Assembly: GCA_001399805.1 (NCBI GenBank) | Contig: LIHJ01000084.1 | Location: 1 to 46,207 of the forward strand | DNA: 46,207 bases | From: Candidatus Bathyarchaeota archaeon BA1 | GTDB taxonomy: Archaea; Thermoproteota; Bathyarchaeia; Bathyarchaeales; Bathyarchaeaceae | Direction: 5' to 3' | Shown: piece after piece, positions 33,654 through 42,297 of the stretch | Position numbering within the stretch: position 1 is the first letter of the stretch | Layout of the letters: each line of letters begins with the position of its first letter | Translations under genes and position numbers: made by a program | The notes under the pieces: model-generated | Databases searched by the model: none | What the model was told of the DNA's origin: nothing | What the model saw: the letters and a program-made list of their open reading frames with translations, nothing else

Positions 33654-35185
33654 TTGAAAAAACAAGCTGAGAAATCACATAACAGATACGCAATCGTTTA
33701 TCCGTTGAGGCTTAGCTATGGGGATTTCTGGGTATGCGTGGACCATCTGGCGGCAGCGTTGGTGGATGCGGGGGTTAACGTGGGTGATAGGGTGTGTTTA
33801 TTCGAGTGGAATAGTCCGGAGTTTGAGATAGCCTTTAACGCCATTGTGGGGTCAGGGGCCATAGTTGTTCCTTTGAATCCCATGTCTAGGGAGATGGAAA
33901 TAGAGTATGTTGTTAATGATTCATCTGCTGGAACAATGATTGTTCGGGACGAGCTCTATCCGAGGGTGAGGAGTGTCTTGCCTAATACCCCTAGCGTGAA
34001 GAGAGTTATTGTGATCGGAAGGAGGATTCCCCACACGTTTTCATTCAGCTGGCTTATAAAGAAATGCCCATCAAGGCCGTTAAGTGTTAACATTGATCCG
34101 AAAGAGGACTTATGTGTGCTTCCTTATACGAGTGGCACAACGGGGATGCCCAAAGGCGTTATGCTCACCCATTATAACATTGTATCTAATCTTCTCCAGG
34201 CATCAGTGGCATTCCAGGTGCATGAGAACGATGTCCCTTTGAATGGCACCCCATTCTACCACATATTTGGAATGGTGGTGGGCATGCTCATGTCCCTTTA
34301 CGTAGGAGCAAAGCAGGTCGTGATGAAAGAGTCCCATAGAAAGGATTTCTGCGAGTTAGTTGAGAGGTATAAGGTCACCTATGCCTTTCTTGTTCCGCCA
34401 ATGATTATTGCCCTCATAGGCTATCCAAATCTTCCCAAGTACGACTGGTCGTCTGTACGCTTCATCGCAAACGGGGCCGCTCCGATCTCCCCTGAGGTTG
34501 CAAAGAAATTTCAGGAATTAACAGGCCTTACGGTGTACCATCAATGGGGGCTCACCGAGGCTTCACCCGTTGTGGCCGCCAACCCATGATATAAGATAAA
34601 GGTGGAGCCCAAGGCATGCCGCTCTCTGATACAGAACATAAAGTCATAGATCCGGAAACCTGTAAAGAGCTCCCAGTTGGGGAGGTTGGGGAACTTATAA
34701 TCAAAGGGCCCCAGGTGATGAAGGGATACTGGAACAAGCCTGTGGAAACCGAGGAAGCATTCATAACCATTAATGGCGAGAAGTGGCTTAGGACCGGCGA
34801 CATAGCCAAGATAGATGGGGAGGGCTACGAATACATCATCGATAGAAGAAAGGAAATGATAAAATACAAGGGTTTCAGCGTATCACCCGCTGAGCTTGAG
34901 AAATTGCTCTTCGCACACCCGGCTGTGGCGGACTGCGCGCTCATAGGGAAACCCGACCGTTATGCTGGGGAAATCCCCAAGGCGTTCATCGTCACAAAAC
35001 CCGAAATGAGAGCCTCATCAAAAGAAATAATCGATTTTGTCAAAAACAGGATAGCGGAATACAAATGGATAAGAGAGGTTGAGTTTACGGATAACATACC
35101 AAGAACCCCCTCAGGAAAAATCTTGAGAAGAGTATTGATCGAAAAAAGAGCGCATGTGCCCCAAAAGCTCAGGATCAGATTCTAA
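33654..35185 (+). pseudogene. Acyl-CoA synthetase/AMP-dependent ligase, one stop and one frameshift
   Basis: An ANL-superfamily ligase that forms acyl-AMP then acyl-CoA. The first part has YTSGTTGMPKGVMLTHYNIV (P-loop), NGAAPISPEVAKKFQELTGL and YHQWGLTEASPVVAANP. There it meets an in-frame TGA at 34588, and one G is missing near 34606 (G-A-Q-G-M is expected). The second part runs from MPLSDTEHKVID to WLRTGDIAKIDGEGYEYIID, RRKEMIKYKGFSVSP and the catalytic Lys region PRTPSGKILRR. The true N-terminus is probably upstream in another frame, since EETPLWYPEVSLTEFL can be read from about 33611. Fixing the lesions gives a normal enzyme of about 520 residues. Confidence 0.82.
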
Positions 35186-35188
35186 TTA

Positions 35189-35338
35189 ATGATAACTAAG
35201 AGTGAAGTTCTGGCAAAGTATCTCGAAAATTTTAACTATAAAAGCGTGAAAGAAATTCAGGAAAGAAGTAGGTTACCTGCTTTCGATGTAGGCTATCCTT
35301 TTGGGAAAGTCGCAATGAACGATGAATTCCTCAAGTAA
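35189..35338 (+). CDS. 49-residue hypothetical ORF
   Basis: A short rightward frame just after the ligase: MITKSEVLAKYLENFNYKSV, KEIQERSRLPAFDVGYPFGK. The composition is protein-like and the ATG is close to the preceding stop, but no ribosome site is clear and it overlaps the end of the opposing retropepsin-like gene. Possibly the N-terminal relic of a longer gene. No family. Confidence 0.4.
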   Translation: MITKSEVLAKYLENFNYKSVKEIQERSRLPAFDVGYPFGKVAMNDEFLK

Positions 35339-35738
35339 ATCCTAGAACTATGGGGACCTCATCACTTGGTGCTAAGTAGCATCGAAACTTCGTTTCTGGG
35401 GTAGTGTTTCCCTGCTCATCAATTATTATACCAGTTAACCAGCCGACCTTCACCTCAAGCACACACTCTTTCTTAGGAACTAACCCTCTTACAAAATAGT
35501 CTCCAAGAATCTGAGCATCTAAAGGCTCCCATACGCTTAAAGGTAGAATAGAAGTATGAGCTCCAGTATCTATTATGGCGTCTCTCGCCCCAGACCATCC
35601 ATTTTTGGTCTTGAATTTAGCGAAGCAGACAAGCCTCAGCAACCCATCATAATCTGGAAACCTTCTCAATAATTCCGAGTCGTACTGGTGTATAAAATCA
35701 AGTTTGACTCTAATAGATAGCCGCCCCTGACTCAACAA
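35331..35738 (-). CDS. Retropepsin-like protein paired with DUF5678
   Basis: A 135-residue protein with the motif DAIIDTGAHTSILPLSVWE, typical of single-domain aspartic-protease-fold proteins, and C-terminal EVPIVLGFT giving the second hydrophobic G motif. It overlaps a DUF5678 gene by 29 bases. Retropepsin-like plus DUF5678 is a recurrent archaeal and cyanobacterial pair of unknown role, perhaps a toxin-antitoxin-like module. Confidence 0.8.
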   Translation of the reverse strand: MLSQGRLSIRVKLDFIHQYDSELLRRFPDYDGLLRLVCFAKFKTKNGWSGARDAIIDTGAHTSILPLSVWEPLDAQILGDYFVRGLVPKKECVLEVKVGWLTGIIIDEQGNTTPETKFRCYLAPSDEVPIVLGFT

Positions 35739-35946
35739 AAGTGGTGTAAATGTGCTCTTTTTTCGTGAGCTTCTTAGCCTCTTCTTCCACCTTCTTCAGA
35801 TTTTTCCCATAGCTTACAACACGCTTATCGACTATAGCAACCCATTGATCCTTGTACCGCTCTTGTAACTCAGCATAATGCTCCCTACCCCACTTTGCGT
35901 CTTCCCAAAACTCCTTCGGCTCCATAACTCCCATTAAAACCACCAT
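35710..35946 (-). CDS. DUF5678 small protein
   Basis: A 78-residue protein: EDAKWGREHYAELQERYKDQ, WVAIVDKRVVSYGKNLKKVE, the hallmark of DUF5678 (Y-x-x-x-W-V-A-x-x-x-x-x-V). It lies upstream of and overlaps the retropepsin-like gene. Function unknown. Confidence 0.82.
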   Translation of the reverse strand: MVVLMGVMEPKEFWEDAKWGREHYAELQERYKDQWVAIVDKRVVSYGKNLKKVEEEAKKLTKKEHIYTTFVESGAAIY

Positions 35947-36072
35947 CTGTTATATTATTCAATTCCATCTCTCAAATAAATAATTCATGATTGTTCTCCA
36001 TCCATATTCTAGGTGAAGGCTGAAGCGATAACCTAATACCGAGTGGGAAAAAGGATACGGAACGTAAAAGGT

Positions 36073-36888
36073 CTACAGGTATTTTTCATAGAGGTTTAGA
36101 TGTGGGTTTTGGGCTTTTGAGACATACAGTTTCCCATCGCCGCCTTCCGCTAAATCGCCAGCAAACATGTAAAACGGACCCGTGACTTCCTCACCATTTA
36201 TCTTGACCTTTGATCTGACACTGTCGACAGTGAATGTGGGAAGAATGGATGGAATATAACCACATATAACGATCTTCCCCCCTAGTATTTGAGCTCCGGC
36301 TCTTCCCTCCGAGTTTCCCTTCACAAATATGGTTCCGTTTCTCATGTGGATACCCACGAACTGCCCAGCGTTTCCATATATTTTGATGAGCCCCTTCCTC
36401 ATGAAGCATCCCACCTCATTTCCAGCATTCCCATGTATGATAATGGTTCCACCCCTCATACCTTGGGTGCTTCCACGGTAAGCCGCCCCGGCATAGTCGC
36501 CAGCATCCCCCATGACCTCGATGGTTCCATTCTTCATCATGGATCCAGCCCACGAGCCCGCATTACCTATTATGGTAATGGTGCCCCCGCCCATTTCTCC
36601 ACCGAGATGCATCCCAACATCGCCATCCACGATTATTTTTCCCATGGACATCCCGGCTCCGATGCCTCGAACCTTACCCGCATCCCCAGAAATCCTTATG
36701 GTTGCCTCCTCTGAAGTTTCTGGTTCCTGCACTATTTTGAAAAGATTACCGAGGGTTCGCTCACTATTTCCCTCCCAAACCGGCAACTCAACTATCTCAC
36801 CAACTGATTTTTTGACGAAAGCATCCGGGGTGATGCATTTGGCCTCTATGAGAGCCTTGAATGGACGCTTGGGATATATGGTGATCAA
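36073..36888 (-). CDS. fwdC: Formylmethanofuran dehydrogenase subunit C
   Basis: FwdC/FmdC is a structural subunit holding a right-handed beta-helix of glycine repeats related to glutamate synthase. Repeats are visible as GDAGKVRGIGAGMSMGKIIV, DGDVGMHLGGEMGGGTITII, GNAGSWAGSMMKNGTIEVMG and several more, at about 19-residue spacing. The 271-residue length is normal. It is the last of fwdDBAC, two or three bases after fwdA, so translation is coupled. Confidence 0.96.
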   Translation of the reverse strand: MITIYPKRPFKALIEAKCITPDAFVKKSVGEIVELPVWEGNSERTLGNLFKIVQEPETSEEATIRISGDAGKVRGIGAGMSMGKIIVDGDVGMHLGGEMGGGTITIIGNAGSWAGSMMKNGTIEVMGDAGDYAGAAYRGSTQGMRGGTIIIHGNAGNEVGCFMRKGLIKIYGNAGQFVGIHMRNGTIFVKGNSEGRAGAQILGGKIVICGYIPSILPTFTVDSVRSKVKINGEEVTGPFYMFAGDLAEGGDGKLYVSKAQNPHLNLYEKYL

Positions 36889-36891
36889 CCT

Positions 36892-38586
36892 CTAAACCCT
36901 CGCCACAATTGGTATAGGAGCTGATGCATGCAAGAAACGCTCTGGGATGAAGTAATTCTCAAATTCAACAGTCCAGTAGTCCCGAAACTTTCGCTTCAAA
37001 TCCTCCGTAACCTTCACAGGTGAAGAAAGTTTTGGGTTTACCCAGAAGGTCCTCCCACAAACCGACCTTACGATCTCCCCATCCTTCACTACCACCTCAC
37101 CGCCCTTGATGGTGTAGGCAGCCCTCTTAAAGGCGCTTTGAACCGTCTTATACCCTTTTGACGGGTCAGCTCGCTCCGGGTTCACGTTGTATATGGCTAT
37201 GTCAGCGTCTGCTCCCACCCCAAGATGCCCCTTCCACGTTAAGCCCAGGGCTTTCGCTTGACCAGCCCGCGTGATGGTGGCAATCTCATAGAAGCCGTAT
37301 TCCCGATCGATGCTGGTGAGCAGGCTGTTTCGCCTCGCCCGCTTACTGATTTTCCTTAACGTTCTTTCTCTTGCAGCCCTGCTCATCAGCCATGAGATGA
37401 TTTGAGGGTAGGTGGTGAAGGGGCCGCCATTCGGGTGGTCGGTGGTTAGGTAGATCCTCCAGGGGTCCTTGATCAGGAGGGCGAGCTCCAGCCCGATCGA
37501 CCATTGGGTGGCGTGCACGCTGCTCTTGCGCTTATATCTGAACGGCACGATCCCGGAGCTTGTCTCCGTTTCCACATCATGGTTGACCCACTTGTTGCCG
37601 CTAAGCCGGTAGAGCCCATATTGAAATGGTCCGTCTGCTGTCATGGTGGTTGTGTCGGTGAAAACCACCTGCCCCATGTCAAGGGTTACGTGATCATGGT
37701 TATTAACGTACTTTGCGATGTCCTCGGCCCCGGAGGTCATCGTCCTCCAGTCTGACCCTTTAAAGGCGCTGAACTGACAGTGGGTGATGTGTATGACTGG
37801 TCTACCCTCTTGGGCTAAATCCTCCACACACCTCATCGTATCCAGCGTCGTGATGTAGTTTCCTGGTTTTCCAAGGTTGTTTGTGTGCACGTGGATGGTG
37901 TGGGGCATGTTAAGGAGCTGGTTCACTTTGCATAGGCCGCGGATGATCTCCCTGGGGGTGATGTTAAAGTACGGTACAGCGTCATCGAGGCTCGCAACGT
38001 TTCCACCGAATCCCCACGATTCCAGACCACCTGGGTTAACAATCTTTATCGCATATCCCTTGGTGGCAGTCATCATCCAGGCCACGTGCGCAGCGCACTC
38101 TTTGATCATGCCGTCTCGAAGGTATTCCAGGGTGAACCACCAGTCCCCCATCAAAGGATACGTGGCCTTATCCACCATCGGTGTGTCATCAAGCTCCTCA
38201 TGTGTGTGGCGGGCCTCTAAGGGGGGCATTGAGGGGTTCATAACTGTCGTGTATCCCATTCTCGCGTAACGGTAACCCGTCGTAAAGGTTGAGGGAATGG
38301 AATAACCAACACCAGATCGGGTTGTGGTTGTTTTCGCCTCCACATCCCTAAAATGGTCTTCAGGTCGTAGGAGGCGACCGGCATTCACCTCCGAACCAGC
38401 GATGTGGGAATGGATATCAACCCCTCCGGGCATCACCACCATCCCAGAGGCATCGATCACCTCCGCCTCCTTCTCATCAACCCGCTCAACAATCCTCCCA
38501 TCACTAACAGCGATGTCCATCTTCTCCCCGTCAATGCGATTTAGGGGGTCATAGACAAACCCATTTTTGACGATGATTTCGGTCAG
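36892..38586 (-). CDS. fwdA: Formylmethanofuran dehydrogenase subunit A
   Basis: FwdA is the amidohydrolase subunit that condenses formate with methanofuran at a dinuclear metal site. Metal-binding motifs are VDIHSHIAG at about residues 57-65, HTIHVHTNNLG, VIHITHCQFSAFKGS and TTDHPNGGP. The conserved start EIIVKNGFVYDPLNRIDGEK reads back to a CTG codon at 38586, overlapping the fwdB stop (CTGA). AAGGGGGAG sits six bases before it. The first ATG (38520) would lose 22 conserved residues. So the start is CTG, or an ATG mutated or misread. At 564 residues the length fits. Central gene of the fwd operon. Confidence 0.95.
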   Translation of the reverse strand: MTEIIVKNGFVYDPLNRIDGEKMDIAVSDGRIVERVDEKEAEVIDASGMVVMPGGVDIHSHIAGSEVNAGRLLRPEDHFRDVEAKTTTTRSGVGYSIPSTFTTGYRYARMGYTTVMNPSMPPLEARHTHEELDDTPMVDKATYPLMGDWWFTLEYLRDGMIKECAAHVAWMMTATKGYAIKIVNPGGLESWGFGGNVASLDDAVPYFNITPREIIRGLCKVNQLLNMPHTIHVHTNNLGKPGNYITTLDTMRCVEDLAQEGRPVIHITHCQFSAFKGSDWRTMTSGAEDIAKYVNNHDHVTLDMGQVVFTDTTTMTADGPFQYGLYRLSGNKWVNHDVETETSSGIVPFRYKRKSSVHATQWSIGLELALLIKDPWRIYLTTDHPNGGPFTTYPQIISWLMSRAARERTLRKISKRARRNSLLTSIDREYGFYEIATITRAGQAKALGLTWKGHLGVGADADIAIYNVNPERADPSKGYKTVQSAFKRAAYTIKGGEVVVKDGEIVRSVCGRTFWVNPKLSSPVKVTEDLKRKFRDYWTVEFENYFIPERFLHASAPIPIVARV

Positions 38587-40028
38587 TTTCGTCTCCCCCT
38601 TGATTTGCGGACTTCATGGAGAATTCTCTGTAATATCTCTTCATCAGGGAGGCAGCCCCCTGGGGGTTCCACAATCTTCCTTAGGGGTAAGGGAACGTGG
38701 TCCATGCGATAGGCTGTCCCCTCGGTCTCTATCCCTACGAAGGTCGAGGGGATCACCACATCCGCCATTAGTGATGTGGGTGTCACTTGAGGGTCGATCA
38801 CGATAAGGGGATTCTTAACGAGGTTGCTGACAGCCTCTCGCGGGAAATGGGCGACGGGGTCCGATGCGATGACGAGTCCAGCATCGGATTCGCCTCGGCA
38901 CAGTATATCGACCACGGATGTTTCGCCCGGGTTGTATCGTGGATATCCTTGAGAAAAGTCAACGGCGTATGGGTATCCCGTCTGCCAGGTGAACACCACG
39001 TTTGCCCCGGTCACGTTGAAGTGCCCCCGCATCGGCATGATGAGAAACTTTGTGCGTTGATTCAGATCCCGAACCAGGGAGAGGGCCGCGTCGATGTTGC
39101 GGAGCTTTCCCTCACTCATCGTTAACCCCACCCCGAAAAAGAGCACGCCCAGGTCGCACCCAATCATTAGGTAGGCGACATCTTCCAGAACGTCGACAGG
39201 TACCCCCGCCACCTCATCAACATCGATTTCCTCATCTCGAATGAGCATTCGGAACGCCTGTAGAAGTTCGTAATCCTTGTTTGGCTGGACTTGAATAAAG
39301 TAGTCGGCTAACTCAGCGGATCTTGTTCTTCGAACGTCCACAACGATCATTTTCCTTTCCTTTCGAAACAGGGAGTAGGGCAGGCGGCGATCCATCATAG
39401 GAGGGGCGGAAACATCCCGCCTGAGGACCAGGTTGGCTGCTCTCGACAACCTTTTTTTGGCCAAGATGGCGCTCTGACGTAAAAGGTATCCCTTCCATGC
39501 ACTTGCTTGGAACCTACCCGACGAAAATGTCGTGTATCGGTCTATGTGACGGGGGTGGGCGCTCCATGGGTTGCTCCCCCAGTAGAAGACGAGGTCTGCC
39601 CGATGGCGGAGCTGACCTAGCGTGCAGGATGAGATGCCCACGTCTTGAATGCTTAAGATTGAGGGGCCGTGGCAAATGGTTGAGGTGTTATCGATGACCC
39701 CACCTACCTCTTCAGCCAGCTCCAACCCAACTCGGATTGCCTCGCAACTCGTGGAGCTCCAGCCATATAGTATGGGGTAGGCGGCATCCACGAGGATATC
39801 CGCGCTCTTTTGGATGGCTTCATCCAGCGAGGCCTCAACCAACTCGCCATTCTTTCTTATCAGGGGTTTTACATTCCTGTGCGTGGCGTAGTTTAAAAAC
39901 TTGGCTTCACCAACAGCACACGCGTTCTTCACTTTGATGATCACGTTGTTTTTCACTGTTACCTCGATGTCATCGCAGAAGGAGCCACAAACCGGGCAAG
40001 TGACGCTGGAAATGACTGACACCCTCAT
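38583..40028 (-). CDS. fwdB: Formylmethanofuran dehydrogenase subunit B (molybdopterin catalytic)
   Basis: FwdB carries the [4Fe-4S] cluster and the metal-bis-pyranopterin that reduces CO2 to formate. CPVCGSFCDDI at residues 11-21 plus ACAVGEAKF hold the cluster. Cys119 in STICHGPS is the metal ligand, replaced by selenocysteine in some enzymes. GSNPWSAHPRHI and IDPQVTPTSLMADVVIPSTF with ETEGTAYRMD are cofactor-binding blocks. Residues about 173-222 (from ASAWKGYLLRQSAILAKKRL on) form an insertion before KMIVVDVRRTRSAELADYFI that I do not recall in methanogen FwdB. The length of 481 is accordingly longer than usual. It overlaps fwdD by four bases (ATGA). Confidence 0.95.
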   Translation of the reverse strand: MRVSVISSVTCPVCGSFCDDIEVTVKNNVIIKVKNACAVGEAKFLNYATHRNVKPLIRKNGELVEASLDEAIQKSADILVDAAYPILYGWSSTSCEAIRVGLELAEEVGGVIDNTSTICHGPSILSIQDVGISSCTLGQLRHRADLVFYWGSNPWSAHPRHIDRYTTFSSGRFQASAWKGYLLRQSAILAKKRLSRAANLVLRRDVSAPPMMDRRLPYSLFRKERKMIVVDVRRTRSAELADYFIQVQPNKDYELLQAFRMLIRDEEIDVDEVAGVPVDVLEDVAYLMIGCDLGVLFFGVGLTMSEGKLRNIDAALSLVRDLNQRTKFLIMPMRGHFNVTGANVVFTWQTGYPYAVDFSQGYPRYNPGETSVVDILCRGESDAGLVIASDPVAHFPREAVSNLVKNPLIVIDPQVTPTSLMADVVIPSTFVGIETEGTAYRMDHVPLPLRKIVEPPGGCLPDEEILQRILHEVRKSRGRRN

Positions 40029-40423
40029 CCCTTTCCATAGTGCTGTTTGAGCAGTTCCGGTAGGTTAAGCACCCTCTCCTTGGGGGCTGGCTCAACCTCG
40101 GCTGGGATGCCCTTAAGGGATGGCATGCCCGATCCGTGGGTTCTGGGGTTCACCAGGAGGTTCGCCCATGGACCATAGGGGATGAAAACAACTCCGGGGT
40201 GTGGAGCCCTCGCCGATTTCACAACCCTCACGACCGCTGAGCCAAAGTCGGTGGTGATTTTGACGTTGCCATTCTCCTTGACCCCAAGATACTTCATGTC
40301 GTTAGGATCCATCTCGCATATCGAAACGCTCCTCCAGTATTCCTCAGAGAGCTTCCCATACTCCTTTCCCCGACCCTGACCAATCGTTCGGCCAGTCAAT
40401 AGCGAAACCTTCAACTTAGGCAT
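40025..40423 (-). CDS. fwdD: Formylmethanofuran dehydrogenase subunit D
   Basis: FwdD is the molybdopterin-dinucleotide-binding domain that complements FwdB. Visible features are LLTGRTIGQGRGKEYGKLSE, a DPNDMKYLGVKENGNVKITT beta-barrel start, and FIPYGPWANLLVNPRTHGSG MPS. The 132-residue length is normal. Start ATG at 40423 follows GAGGTGA at good spacing. It is the first gene of fwdDBAC, so the operon promoter lies just upstream. Confidence 0.95.
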   Translation of the reverse strand: MPKLKVSLLTGRTIGQGRGKEYGKLSEEYWRSVSICEMDPNDMKYLGVKENGNVKITTDFGSAVVRVVKSARAPHPGVVFIPYGPWANLLVNPRTHGSGMPSLKGIPAEVEPAPKERVLNLPELLKQHYGKG

Positions 40424-40763
40424 CCGCTCACCTCAACTACGAATAAGCGCCCCACACCCATAAGCCTTGAAATGGGTCCTCGCTTTGAAAACCTTCTTAT
40501 TTATCGCAACATATTAACGTTTATTACTAATATTTGAAACCTGAAGGTTTTAAGCGATGAGGAGCTTATTGAGAACTAGAGAAGATTTAATAGTAACCTC
40601 CTGAATTAGAACGCAGATTATGGGTTTAAACTCGGTTAGTTCTTGAAGCGTCGGAAACCTTCATCTCCATGGCGGACTTGTAACCCAATTAGCGCTATTT
40701 GGTGGAAACTGCAAGAAATTATGAAGGATTAAATTTCTCTTAATTATTCGCAGTTTTAGTTAA
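40424..40763. other. Intergenic interval with the fwd promoter
   Basis: No gene on either strand in 340 bases. The proximal 80 bases hold the fwd TATA-like box and ribosome site. The rest is AT-rich; a short GAGGTT..AACCT-like symmetry near 40545-40600 is weak. No RNA gene recognised. Confidence 0.45.
40496..40505 (-). promoter_or_regulatory. TATA-like box of the fwdDBAC operon
   Basis: On the minus strand GATAAATAAG lies about 75 bases upstream of the fwdD ATG. It predicts transcription starting near 40475 and a leader of about 50 bases ending in GAGGTGA. Found by sequence only. Confidence 0.45.
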
Positions 40764-41105
40764 TTATTTAGCTTTAATATTATGCGATGGGATTTTATGT
40801 TCTTTTAGTATTCTTCTTATTTCTTCACGTGCATCGGAAATTCGGTAGGCGGATGGGATTTTCTGTTCCCTAAGGATGTCCATCATTTCCCAAATTGAGA
40901 TGTCAGCTATCTCCGCGGCCTTGCCTAAAGAAATTTTTTCATTGCGATAAAGCTCGGTTGCGAGTTTTACCTTGTATTCTTTGATTCCGGTAATTAATAA
41001 TTGGCGAATTAATGTTGCTCGATCTAATCCTTGATCCTTAGCGATGGAATCGATTTCCTTAAGATAGTTTTGCGGTAATAGGATTGAAGTCCTTTCCATT
41101 TTCAT
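40764..41105 (-). CDS. Ribbon-helix-helix/UPF0175-type antitoxin-like protein
   Basis: About 113 residues from MKMERTSILLPQNYLKEIDS, with an N-terminal RHH strand-helix-helix. It is followed by the UPF0175-like segment KVKLATELYRNEKISLGKAA, EIADISIWEMMDILREQKIP. UPF0175 proteins usually act as antitoxins to PIN-type toxins. The ATG overlaps the stop of the LAGLIDADG-like gene (TAATG). A start at 41120 is open but less likely. Confidence 0.75.
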   Translation of the reverse strand: MKMERTSILLPQNYLKEIDSIAKDQGLDRATLIRQLLITGIKEYKVKLATELYRNEKISLGKAAEIADISIWEMMDILREQKIPSAYRISDAREEIRRILKEHKIPSHNIKAK

Positions 41106-41572
41106 TAGGTAATCCCCCATTCAACTATCCATTCTATTATTTCCTCGTGAGTCATGCCTTTGTTTGTTTTTTCTTCGTAGGCTATTAAGCTTTTTCTGAG
41201 TCTTTCGGCTTCTGTTCGTTTGATTTTTAGGTGGGGGATGAAATCATCTAGGAATCTTAGAAGTGCTTCTTTCTCTGAAATTGCGTATGCGTAGTATCTA
41301 GCATAGTTTATGGGGCTAGCATATCCACCGTAGGTGGCTTTTAGGTAGTTCACAATGTTTAGCCATTCCTTTGTTGCCATGAGGACTATGCTGAATCTAT
41401 GTTCAGGGTAGTGTGTGGTGCGCCCACGATATTCCATCTTTCTTACTGAAACATGGAAACTTCCCTCTGAGTCAAACACTCCTGCTAAATAATCTCGAGA
41501 GTAGGAAGGATGAGCGTAACTCTCGTGCAGGATTTCATAGAGTTTAGAAATAGAGGGCATTTTTTTCACCAT
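41105..41572 (-). CDS. LAGLIDADG-type endonuclease-like protein
   Basis: A 155-residue single-motif LAGLIDADG protein. DYLAGVFDSEGSFHVSVRK is the first motif with the catalytic acidic residue, and EALLRFLDDFIPHLKIKRTE is the family's C-terminal helix. Related proteins are homing endonucleases or regulators such as WhiA. Its ATG lies inside the end of a truncated PIN toxin gene (28-base overlap) and its stop overlaps an RHH gene, so the locus looks like a vapC split by insertion of this gene. No intron or intein is seen. Confidence 0.8.
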   Translation of the reverse strand: MVKKMPSISKLYEILHESYAHPSYSRDYLAGVFDSEGSFHVSVRKMEYRGRTTHYPEHRFSIVLMATKEWLNIVNYLKATYGGYASPINYARYYAYAISEKEALLRFLDDFIPHLKIKRTEAERLRKSLIAYEEKTNKGMTHEEIIEWIVEWGIT

Positions 41573-41696
41573 CTGTTATAAGAGACTCTCCAACTTCGCC
41601 CTTGTCAATGGATAAGATTATTGAGGAGGCTTCTTTGTGGTATGCGTCCCTCGGGTTGAACGCTCCTATAAAGACGTTTGAATCTACTACATACAT
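41544..41696 (-). pseudogene. Truncated VapC-type PIN domain (N-terminal 50 residues)
   Basis: MYVVDSNVFIGAFNPRDAYH with the first catalytic Asp starts a PIN domain, continuing KEASSIILSIDKGEVGESLI TD. It then stops within the start of the LAGLIDADG-like gene at 41544. The rest of the PIN domain, with its other acidic residues, is missing. A VapB gene stands directly upstream with a 26-base gap. The truncation point coincides with the entry of the LAGLIDADG gene, which suggests insertion and later loss of the 3' part. Confidence 0.65.
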
Positions 41697-41722
41697 GGTT
41701 GGGTAGCCTCAGGCTGTTGGCC

Positions 41723-41950
41723 TCAGGCTGTTAGGGTTTCATCCACTTCCTCAGGCGATGTCGGGCCCATGCCGATCTTTCCGATTAATTTAGAGAGGCT
41801 GCCCTCCTCCTTTCTCAAGAACTTCACCAGAACTTCGTTCCATATGATCGCCCAAACCACGAGGTCATCTGCTTTCAGGCCAAACTCGTTTCGAACCTTG
41901 GCTGGAATCACAACCTGGTTCCCCTTTTGAAATCTTTGAATACTCCACAC
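41723..41950 (-). CDS. AbrB/VapB-type antitoxin
   Basis: A 75-residue SpoVT/AbrB-fold protein: QRFQKGNQVVIPAKVRNEFG, LKADDLVVWAIIWNEVLVKF, then an acidic tail (SPEEVDETLTA) that would hold the toxin. The start at 41950 is GTG. An ATG 15 bases further (41962) lies in another frame, possibly a small N-terminal shift. Its toxin is truncated, so the antitoxin may be an orphan. Confidence 0.78.
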   Translation of the reverse strand: MWSIQRFQKGNQVVIPAKVRNEFGLKADDLVVWAIIWNEVLVKFLRKEEGSLSKLIGKIGMGPTSPEEVDETLTA

Positions 41951-42297
41951 TGACAGTCATATTAAATCTTCCACAAAATTAAATATTTTCCACAGTTATT
42001 TAAATTTTATACACGAAAAACAAAAAATTCATGAAAAATGGGGATTGCAGGTAGAGAGACATCCTGACCCTTTTAGGAATAAGGATATCATAATAAGTTG
42101 AAAAATTTTGAGGTTTTCAGAGCTTGAGTCTAGCTCTGAAACAGAAAATGGGCTTGAAACGAGTTTAGAAAAATTTTCCAATGTGCGGTATCACGCATGG
42201 GATTATTCTCTTATGCACTTTTAAACCTAAAGCCATAGTTAATTTTAAAACAAACCTCACGATAGTGGAATACTCTATAAACACCAAGGTGAAAACC
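41951..42297. other. Divergent promoter region between vapB and mtdB
   Basis: Very AT-rich, no gene on either strand. TATA-like runs suit both directions: ATATTTAATTT on the minus strand near 41970-41985 for vapB, and TTTAAATTTTATAC near 42000 or TTTTAAACC near 42220 for mtdB. AAGGTGA at 42287-42293 is the mtdB ribosome site. The rightward frame open from 42181 is not conserved. Confidence 0.45.

Noticed and set aside
41105..41572. Intein or group I intron encoded endonuclease
   Set aside because: No intein splice motifs flank the LAGLIDADG protein, and no continuation of the truncated vapC is found downstream.
42181..42297. Longer N-terminus for the methylene-H4MPT dehydrogenase
   Set aside because: The 39 extra residues are unlike the family, and a TTG with AAGGTGA at ideal spacing gives the family start.
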